A DNA stretch of 5,071 nucleotides, taken from Oscillospiraceae bacterium. GTDB lineage: Bacteria > Bacillota > Clostridia > Oscillospirales > Ruminococcaceae. Under the pieces are notes generated by a model, which searched no databases, was not told the origin of the DNA, and saw only the letters and a program-made list of their open reading frames with translations. The position numbers and the translations under genes were made by a program. Below are positions 1-5,071 of the stretch, one piece after another (the stretch's first letter is position 1; each line of letters begins with the position of its first letter). The stretch covers positions 1-5,071 of the forward strand of contig JAFQBO010000144.1 in assembly GCA_017416665.1 (NCBI GenBank), read 5' to 3'.

Positions 1-264
1 TCGAGTGAGTATTCAGAGGATGAATTAAAGGATTTTAGAACACAAACTCAGGACATAATAAATGTATATACATTGGTTGAGCAGCAAGCTCCTGTTGGTT
101 ACTTCAAGGAAGAAACTGTTTATATCGTTGAAGTAAAAGAAATAATTGACCTTGTTAATCTTAGAGATAATGCCTATCCGTCAAATGTTCGTACAATGGT
201 TAATGTAAAGAAAACGGATGGTACTATAGTGCTCAATTACACTGTAGAAATAACTAATACTGTA
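1..264 (+). other. Cna-B/SpaA-like module 1 (N-terminally cut by the window)
   Basis: Residues 1-88. The diagnostic string YTLVEQQAPVGY (23-34) fits the L-x-E-x-x-A-P-x-G-Y signature of SpaA-type Cna-B folds; E27 would be the acidic residue that catalyses isopeptide formation. The module ends in VEITNT, with N86 in the place of the isopeptide Asn. The Lys partner should lie in the first strand, which falls before the window. Between the signature and the end is a longer hydrophilic stretch (about 45-75) than in minimal modules. Known for the family: beta-sandwich repeats that hold a binding or catalytic domain away from the cell surface. Confidence 0.75.
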
Positions 265-3200
265 AGTGATAATGATAATACAAGGGTTATTAAAATCATT
301 GGCGAAGATAATGCTGTAACTGATGAATTTACTTTGACAAAGATTACAGATGACAATGGCAATGAAACTCTGACAGTTAAGGATAGTTCCGGTAATGTTT
401 TAGACTGGAATACAACAACTCCGAAAAAGCACGGCAATTACTACTTCGATCCTAACGCAATGATGGTTGTTCCCGTATCTGAAAATCCTATTGAGTATAC
501 CAACAAAATGGGACTTCTTTTCAGAAAGATTGACGATAAGGGTGCATCTGTAAAGGGTGTTACGATAGAACTTTATGAAGGTAATGAAAAGGTTACTGAT
601 ACAAGTCTCTGGTACTGGGATGCAAATTCCAGCGAATGGCTTATTGATTATACAAAGCTTAAGTTTAATGTTGTATACAAAATTTCTGAAACTTATGCTG
701 GTGGCAAATACGAGTTGGCAGAGGATATCTATTTCCAGAAAACAGGCACAACAAAAGAGGTGACAACAGAAACAGGAGAAACTGAAGTAATAGATGACAA
801 AAAGCAAATAAAGTATTGGACTGGTTCCGCTACAATGCCTGAAGAAGAAAATAAGGTAACTGTGCTTAATTTCGCTCAAAGTCTTGAAACTCGTGTAATC
901 CGAATGGAGAATACACGTATCACAGGTATAAAAATTAAGCTCGGAAAGACTGATATGGACGGAAAGCCTATTGGTGGTAATCTTGAAAGCAATAATTTTG
1001 CCACATTTGCACTTCATGCTAATGACGGTACAGAGTTGTTAAATAACATAAAGGTAATCAATGGTGAAGTTGAACTTGATTTCAGTGGATTTGACGAAAA
1101 CAATACAACTTACGTAGAGAACGGCTATCTCAAGCCTGGTACATATTACCTGAAAGAGTTATCAGCTCCCAATGGTTATGAAGTTTCAACAAAGGATTTC
1201 TATTTCAATGTTGTTAAATCTACTGACGGTGCATTTAGTGTTACATCTTCTGAAATATTACCTGGCATTACATTAACAGAAGAAAAACAATCAGATAGTA
1301 AGGTTCATAAGATTACTACCTTTAAAAAAGATGCTTTAGAGATTATATCTGACGGTATTACAGCAGGAACTATTAACGATTCTACTCCGATTATTCAGTT
1401 TAAGTTCAAGACAGATTCAGATGAAATGGGTTGGGGTAATGCTAAGTTTAAAGCTAAAGTGAATGGTACAGAAGTATCACCCAACACAAGCAAATATCCA
1501 AGCGGCTGTGATATTCACGAAAACGGAATGTCATTTCAAGCTGAAACAGTAACAGTTCAATTTACAATACAGCAGTTATGTGAACTTTTTGATGTATCAG
1601 TAGCTAACTTTAACACTATAAATGAGTTTGTTATTGATACTTGTAATAGTACAACTGTTGAAGAACTTGATTTCTGGGTGATTGAGAATCCGATTACCAA
1701 TAGTGGTGGAAACAATGAGACAGAACAAGGAATATTTACATCTAATGAAACTAATTTGAAAATAACTTCTGCAGGTTTACAGCTGATTACTGATGAAATG
1801 ATTATCAATGATACACCTATTCTTACATTTAAGGTTTTATCAGACTATGAATCTAATAAAGATTATGGTAATGGAGAGTTTAAGGGTATTTATGATGGTA
1901 ATGAAATAGTTAAACAAGATATAAAATGTACGGCTGATGTAATTGAGTATTCATTATCTGCAAAAGACATACTTAAAAAATTAGGATTGGAGATATCTGA
2001 CTCAATTGCAGATTCAGATTTAATCACTTCATTTAGAAAGCTGACAGAGTTTACAGTAAACACATGGAATACCTCAAAAATTTCTGAACCTTATTTTAAG
2101 GGAAATGAATTGAATGAGGAAGAAACACCAGAGGAAGAAACACCGACAACTCCAGAAGAAACACCAGCGACACCAGAAATCCCCATGCTCACAATTGACA
2201 AGAACATTCTTATTGTTCCAAACGAGGCACTCGGCGTAGAAATGGATTTAAGAGTTGACAAAAAGTGGGTAGGCGATGAGGGTGCTACAGAATTCCGTAA
2301 ACCCGTCAATGTTGTTCTTAAACAAAAAACAGGCGAAGATGGTACATATGTAACATTCAAGCCCACAGGACAGGCACAGGATTACATAACACTTGATACA
2401 TCAAACAACTGGTCATACACATGGAAAGATTTACCAAGATATGAAAATGGTCCTAATGATGAAGGTGACGATGTTCTGTACTACTACAGGGTAGATGAAG
2501 TAACATCTGTTACAGGTTATACATCATCGGTTCCTAATGTGAATATCAACGAGGGCGGAACTATTGTAATTACAAACACAGCTGATACAGTAGATATTCC
2601 CGTTGAAAAGAACTGGAATTCTGACGGTCACGGAGATGTAAGCACATTGCTTCCTGAAACGCTTGTCGTTAAGCTCCAGGCTGAAATTGACAATGTATGG
2701 ACAGATATTCCAGGAAAAACTCTTACATTAACAGCAGCGAATAAACAAGAAGGTGATACAAACGAAACACAGCTTTGGAAGGGCACATTTGAAAATCTTC
2801 CAAAGGGTTATAATTACAGAATAGTTGAAGTTGATGTTCCTTTCGGTTGGAAGGTAACTTACGGTAAGAAAGAGATTTCAGCCGCAGAAACAAATGCTGC
2901 AACAATTGAAAGCTTCGAACTTAGCAACTCATACGAAATCAAAACAGGAAGCATTGCAATTCAGAAACTCTGGCAGGATCTTACAGGAGAATCAGCATTG
3001 CCATACTCGATTACAGTTGATCTGTATCGTTCAGTAATTGCTCCTTCTTACACAGAAACTGATGCACCTTATACTGATGAAGATGCTCCCGGTAGCACTG
3101 TAAATGACAAACCAAAATATATGACAGACTATGCAAGATTGTTACAACATTCGCTTTACTTCTACGACGCTAATATGTGCGGTACAGACGTAGCTGAAAA

Positions 3201-5071
3201 AAGTGCTCTTGCATGGCGAACAAATTGTCATGTAGAGGATGAAGTTCCCGGAGGCTATCATGACGCGGGAGACCACGTAATGTTTGGTTTACCGCAGGGC
3301 TATACAGCTTCAATGCTTGGCTGGTCATATCTTGAATTTATCAAGGAAAATGAATCAGGGTATATGGTAGATGAAGACGAAAAGGCACATTATAAACTTA
3401 TCCTTGAAAGATTCTACGACTTCTTTGTAGATTCAGTTAAGTATGACGCAAACGGAAAGATTTCTGAACTCCTTGTTCAGAAAGGCTTGGGAGCTGTAGA
3501 CCACGATATCTGGTGTGCTCCTGAAAGACAGGTAAGCAGAGCAGATGAAATGGTTTGGACAAGCACAAGCGGCAGTAACGTAGCGGCAGAATATGCAGCT
3601 GCTTTAGCACTTGGTTATCTGAACTTCTATGATCCAAATGGTTCTGAGGAGCATAAAGAAAAGTATGCGAATTATCTTGAAGTTGCTGAAAAGCTTTACG
3701 AATTTGCTGGAAGAACCAGTGCTTTCGTAGCAAGTGATACTTCTGGCGAATACTATAAAGACACTGACCAAGGCGATGATATAGCTTGGGCAGCAGCTTG
3801 GTTATTTGAAGCAACAGGCAAGCTGGATAATAGTCCATATAAGGATGCTCGCTCAGATTCAACAGGCGAACTTCAATGGGATGATGTTAATCTTGCAGCC
3901 GCAATTGCAAAGGCTCGTCAGACAAATGATTGGAGTAAAGTAACAAAATTTATTGATGATACATACATTAATGGCAATAAAAAAGATTATTACTACATTC
4001 ACTCTTGGGGAACAGCTCGATTCAACGCAATGGCTCAGACAGCAACACTTATTGCTGCGAAGTATAATTCTGATAAGAAAGAATCATACGTTAATTGGGC
4101 AGTAAGTCAGATGAACAAGCTTCTTGGTGACAACGATTGGAAAGACACAATCAACGGAGTTTGCGATGGCGGTACAATAAGCGATACAAATCTACCGATT
4201 TGTCTTGTTACAAACTTTGTTCCAGACGGATTTAATGTTGACACACCACAGGCGGCTCACCACAGAGCAGCATCAGGTTGGGATTCACACGAAGAATACA
4301 AGGCGAATTGTGGATACGATGATGATAGTTACGCATTAATCGGTGCATTGGCTGGTGGTCCTGCATTTGGTGCACACACTGACCAAGCACAGATGAATAA
4401 TTTCAATCACAATCATCCCACATCAGGTCATACTTATATCGACGATCTCCACGACTACTGCTGTAACGAAGTTGCAATCGACTATAACGCAGGTCTTGTT
4501 GGTGCGGCGGCTGGTTTATACTACTTCAAGGGTACAGGCTTACCCTCCGAAAAGATTGAGGGCGTTGAGTTCGGTGCATACGGACTTGCAGAAATGACTG
4601 GTGATATCGAATCTCCTACAAACAGCGCAGTTCCCGAGGGTGCACAGACAGCATCTATCGACGAAGCAGTTAACACATATGTTCTTAAGACTTTCGCTAT
4701 GAAGCAGACTACGGTTGATGTGTTGGCGGATGAGACTCTTTTAAGTACTGACGATGACGGAACATATTTTATTGCTGAAAAACAGAATTTTATAGCGTAT
4801 GTTCCTGATTTAGTTGGCGTTTACAATATTGTAGGTTATAAATATGTTTGCCCATCAAATTGCGGTGGTACATTAACTGTTCAATATCCTGGAGGACAAA
4901 ATCAAGGTGCTAAAGCAAATACATACTATCAGTTATCAGCGTCTTTAATTCTTGAATATTCTCAGTTTAACTGGGGTGCTTGGGGCGGAAGTTGTACACA
5001 TGCTGATTCTAGCGGTGAAGTACGCGTTTACGTTAGCCTAGCTTCAAGTAGTATAACTACTACTACAACGA
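1..5071 (+). CDS. Giant multidomain Cna-B stalk / GH9 cellulase protein, internal fragment (open at both ends)
   Basis: Frame 1 reads through the whole window without a stop, giving 1690 codons plus one base (roughly 185 kDa). The first in-frame Met is codon 66, inside a folded module and with no convincing ribosome binding site, so the true start lies upstream; the frame is also open at the right edge. Order of parts: four Cna-B/SpaA-like modules, two copies of an unknown module, a Glu-Thr-Pro linker, two complete and one broken Cna-B module, a GH9 catalytic module, an unassigned C-terminal region and the start of a Thr-rich linker. Cna-B arrays are known as surface stalks in Gram-positive bacteria, and GH9 enzymes are known as beta-1,4-glucanases; I infer a secreted or wall-attached cellulose- or glucan-degrading protein. 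No signal peptide, transmembrane segment, LPXTG motif, cohesin or dockerin is visible, so the mode of attachment is unknown. Continuous coding through several module types argues against a pseudogene. Confidence 0.95.
265..510 (+). other. Atypical Cna-B-like module 2
   Basis: Residues 89-170. This short stretch lies between two clear module ends. It starts with a strand containing RVIKII (K98) and finishes with NPIEYTNK, where N168 occupies the usual C-terminal Asn position. The middle A-P-x-G-Y signature is absent; in its place is YYFDPNAMMVVPV (147-159). It is therefore either a diverged Cna-B module, one whose isopeptide acid is an Asp such as D150, or another small beta domain. The assignment rests on position and the final strand only. 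Confidence 0.4.
511..924 (+). other. Cna-B/SpaA-like module 3 with an internal insertion
   Basis: Residues 171-308. The first strand, LLFRKIDDKGASVKGVTIEL, has the usual K-x-D-x-x-G pattern with K176 as the likely isopeptide Lys. VYKISETYAGGKYELA (225-240) is a variant of the L-x-E-x-x-A-P-x-G-Y element with E230 as the candidate catalytic acid. The terminal strand RVIRMENTRI carries N304. About 45 polar residues rich in Thr, Glu and Lys (243-287) separate the acid element from the last strand, making this module longer than a minimal Cna-B. This is probably a surface loop; its role is not apparent. Confidence 0.7.
925..1284 (+). other. SpaA-like Cna-B module 4, terminal Asn replaced by Glu
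   Basis: Residues 309-428. The first strand IKIKLGKTDMDGKPIGG contains K316 in the normal K-x-D-x-D-G-K-P-I context, and YYLKELSAPNGYE (382-394) is a textbook L-x-E-x-x-A-P-x-G-Y signature with E386. The last strand reads ITLTEEKQ where the family usually has I-T-V-T-N-T. The isopeptide Asn position is thus Glu (E427), so the standard Lys-Asn crosslink appears impossible here. The fold assignment is secure; loss of the crosslink is inferred by pattern alignment. Confidence 0.8.
1300..1689 (+). other. Unrecognised repeat module, copy A
   Basis: Residues 434-563. I do not recognise a named family. It resembles the next module (580-700) in order and spacing of motifs: an L-x-I-x-S/T-D start (446-451), NDSTPIIQFKF (459-469), a WGNAKFKAKVNGTEV block (478-492), an alternating hydrophobic/polar strand VTVQFTIQQLCELF (517-530) and NEFVIDTCNST (541-551). 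Strand-like patterns and one short amphipathic segment suggest a mostly beta domain. It has three Cys (503, 527, 548), unlike the Cys-free Cna-B modules. A carbohydrate- or protein-binding role is possible given the attached cellulase, but nothing in the sequence demonstrates it. DNA here is AT-rich. Confidence 0.6.
1690..1737 (+). other. Asn/Gly/Glu-rich spacer between the two unknown modules
   Basis: Residues 564-579 (PITNSGGNNETEQGIF) are polar and low in hydrophobic residues, as expected for a short flexible connector between the two repeat copies. It differs in composition from the Glu-Thr-Pro linker that follows copy B. Confidence 0.5.
1738..2100 (+). other. Unrecognised repeat module, copy B
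   Basis: Residues 580-700. Diverged second copy of the preceding module. Matching blocks are LQLITD (593-598), NDTPILTFKV (603-612; copy A has NDSTPIIQFKF), YGNGEFKGIYDGNEI (622-636; copy A has WGNAKFKAKVNGTEV) and TEFTVNTWNTS (682-692; copy A has NEFVIDTCNST). Between them a helix-like AKDILKKLGLEI (654-665) matches the amphipathic QQLCELF of copy A. It carries only one Cys (643). By hand count the DNA from 1741 to 2040 is about 28% GC, the lowest of the stretches sampled. Function unknown; a tandem binding module is the simplest guess. Confidence 0.6.
2113..2184 (+). other. Glu-Thr-Pro interdomain linker encoded by short direct repeats
   Basis: Residues 705-728 consist almost only of Glu, Thr and Pro, with E-E-T-P repeated three times. 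At DNA level the unit gaagaaacacc recurs with small changes, so it can be expected to vary in copy number. Such linkers are extended and flexible and separate independently folding parts; here it divides the unknown modules from the second Cna-B array. It also marks a composition step: the DNA before it is much richer in A+T than the DNA after it. Confidence 0.85.
2233..2589 (+). other. Cna-B module 5, complete isopeptide triad
   Basis: Residues 745-863. The first strand MDLRVDKKWVGDEG fits the Cna_B pattern with Lys two residues before Trp (K754, W756). YYYRVDEVTSVTGY (827-840) is the Y-x-V-x-E-x-x-x-x-x-G-Y element with E833 as the catalytic acid. The final strand TIVITNT supplies N859. All three residues of a Lys-Asn isopeptide site are thus in place. 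The middle strands (WSYTWKDLPRYENG, 804-817) match the W-x-Y-x-F/W-x-x-L-P core. Known for the family: mechanically and proteolytically stable stalk units. Followed immediately by another copy. Confidence 0.9.
2590..2940 (+). other. Cna-B module 6, complete isopeptide triad
   Basis: Residues 864-980. Starts VDIPVEKNWNSDG with K870 and W872 in the K-x-W arrangement seen in module 5. The core L-W-K-G-T-F-E-N-L-P-K-G (925-936) is followed by YRIVEVDVPFGWKV (939-952), with E943 as the acid and the P-x-G-W/Y turn. The terminal strand FELSNSYE gives N976. Packed directly against module 5 with no linker, as expected for a rigid rod. Confidence 0.88.
2947..3033 (+). other. Cna-B module 7, N-terminal portion only (breaks off before GH9)
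   Basis: Residues 983-1011. SIAIQKLWQDLTGESALPYS followed by ITVDLYRS is the standard opening of a Cna-B module: K989 and W991 in K-x-W spacing, then the ITVDLYR strand. After S1011 the similarity stops. No W-x-Y-x-F-x-x-L-P core, no acidic P-x-G-Y element and no I-T-N-T strand follow before the GH9 module, and I found none after it. Roughly 70% of a normal module is missing, and K989 lacks its Glu and Asn partners. This looks like a remnant left by domain fusion. Alternatives are that the missing strands lie beyond the right edge or that the fragment packs against the GH9 module. Confidence 0.75.
3034..3114 (+). other. Acidic linker leading into GH9
   Basis: Residues 1012-1038 are rich in Asp, Glu, Thr, Pro and Tyr, with A-P-S-Y-T-E-T-D and A-P-Y-T-D-E-D as two similar halves (1014-1021 and 1022-1028). 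It joins the broken Cna-B module to the first GH9 helix. There is no room for the Ig-like domain that precedes the GH9 module in CelD-type enzymes. Confidence 0.6.
3115..4545 (+). other. Glycoside hydrolase family 9 catalytic module (probable beta-1,4-glucanase/cellulase)
   Basis: Residues 1039-1515, about 475 residues, a full-length (alpha/alpha)6-barrel GH9 module. Landmarks in order: YARLLQHSLYFYDANMCG start (1044-1061); GGYHDAGDHVMFGLP (1084-1098) with D1088 and catalytic base D1091; DHDIWCAPE (1167-1175); SGSNVAAEYAAALAL (1190-1204); QGDDIAWAAAWLFEATG (1257-1273); HSWGTARFNAMAQTA (1334-1348); AAHHRAASGW (1418-1427) with the substrate-binding H-H-R; and YIDDLHDYCCNEVAIDYNA (1479-1497), which fits the second GH9 signature with E1490 as the catalytic acid. 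GH9 enzymes invert the anomeric configuration while cutting beta-1,4-glucan. Endo, processive or xyloglucan activity cannot be told from sequence. C1060, C1076-H1077 and H1092 match the zinc ligands known from Clostridium thermocellum CelD. Unusual points: a short loop before DAGDH, an altered first signature, and no Ig-like domain or CBM3c beside it. Every catalytic residue is intact, so the module is probably active. Confidence 0.95.
4546..5040 (+). other. Unassigned C-terminal region, possible beta-sandwich/carbohydrate-binding module
   Basis: Residues 1516-1680. The first part (about 1516-1560) is Glu/Ala/Ser/Thr/Pro-rich and may be a connector (for example DIESPTNSAVPEGAQTASID). From about 1565 to 1680 alternating hydrophobic/polar strands appear: YFIAEKQNFIAYV (1589-1601), YNIVGYKYVC (1608-1617), TLTVQYPGG (1624-1632), QLSASLILEYSQFNWGAWGG (1644-1663) and EVRVYVSL (1673-1680). 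Several exposed-looking aromatics (Y1642, Y1643, W1658, W1661) and three Cys (1617, 1621, 1665) stand out. Position after a cellulase and before a Thr-rich linker suits a carbohydrate-binding module, but I cannot match a CBM family. It does not resemble the missing part of Cna-B module 7, CBM3c or a dockerin. Confidence 0.45.
5041..5071 (+). other. Start of a Ser/Thr-rich linker, cut by the window end
   Basis: Residues 1681-1690 (ASSSITTTTT) begin a low-complexity Ser/Thr tract encoded by varied act/aca/acg codons. Thr-rich linkers commonly separate modules in secreted cellulases of gut Ruminococcus species, so at least one more module probably follows downstream. Confidence 0.7.

Noticed and set aside
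196..198. In-frame ATG at codon 66 as the start of the gene
   Set aside because: It falls inside a folded Cna-B module whose diagnostic signature lies upstream in the same frame, with no Shine-Dalgarno sequence or signal peptide.
575..763. Plus-strand open frame of 62 codons in frame 2
   Set aside because: Overlaps the main frame inside Cna-B module 3; no ribosome binding site context or recognisable product.
400..1017. Minus-strand open frame of 205 codons
   Set aside because: Lies wholly antisense to the Cna-B-coding frame; its product is Cys/Phe/Ile-rich with no recognisable motif. It arises from lack of stops opposite an AT-rich coding strand.
1300..2100. Unknown repeat modules as cohesins (scaffoldin interpretation)
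   Set aside because: They lack the usual cohesin opening strands and the L-x-Y-D-P-x-V-L-type motif, and the repeat blocks seen do not fit cohesin spacing.
2116..2181. gaagaaacacc repeats as a possible CRISPR or regulatory iteron
   Set aside because: Units are short, contiguous, in frame and encode E-E-T-P linker repeats; there are no spacers and no palindrome.
2091..2366. Minus-strand Ser/Val-rich open frame of 91 codons
   Set aside because: Its Ser/Val-Gly repeats are simply the complement of the Glu-Thr-Pro linker repeats; a shadow, not a gene.
3437..3862. Minus-strand open frame of 141 codons
   Set aside because: Antisense to the highly conserved GH9 core; Leu/His/Gln-rich product with no domain. 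Coding conservation lies clearly on the plus strand.
4546..5071. Dockerin or CBM3c after GH9
   Set aside because: No paired D-x-N-x-D-G calcium loops of a dockerin are seen, and the region lacks the CBM3c pattern that follows processive GH9 endoglucanases.

Overview
The window is one uninterrupted plus-strand reading frame (frame 1) with no stop codon from the first base to the last. It is an internal piece, at least 1690 codons, of a very large secreted or surface multidomain protein. Neither the start codon, signal peptide nor C-terminus is inside the window. No intergenic DNA, RNA gene, promoter, terminator, mobile element or CRISPR array is present. Residue numbers below count from base 1 as codon 1.

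Layout, N- to C-terminal: (1) about four Cna-B/SpaA-like beta-sandwich modules (residues 1-428), the first cut by the window edge; (2) two diverged copies of a roughly 120-130-residue module I do not recognise (434-563 and 580-700), joined by an Asn/Gly/Glu-rich spacer; (3) a Glu-Thr-Pro linker (705-728); (4) two well-formed Cna-B modules (745-863, 864-980) and the N-terminal third of another (983-1011) that breaks off; (5) a short acidic linker; (6) a complete glycoside hydrolase family 9 (GH9) catalytic module (1039-1515) with both catalytic aspartates, the catalytic glutamate and a CelD-like Cys/Cys-His/His zinc site; (7) an unassigned Trp/Tyr-rich region with three cysteines, likely a beta-sandwich (about 1516-1680); (8) the start of a Ser/Thr-rich linker running off the end.

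The likely biology is a plant-cell-wall-degrading surface protein. Stacked Cna-B modules, usually stiffened by internal Lys-Asn isopeptide bonds, form a stalk, and a cellulase head attacks beta-1,4-glucan. The unknown modules may add substrate or partner binding. A dockerin, sortase signal or further binding module could lie beyond the right edge, but none is visible here.

The organism is probably an anaerobic gut or rumen member of the Clostridia, perhaps Ruminococcus-like. This is inferred from moderately low GC, Cna-B stalks, the GH9 type and Thr-rich linkers; the sequence does not prove it. The most noteworthy points are the fusion of an adhesin-type stalk to a GH9 enzyme, the broken Cna-B module at that junction, the tandem unknown modules, and hand-counted base-composition steps that coincide with module borders.
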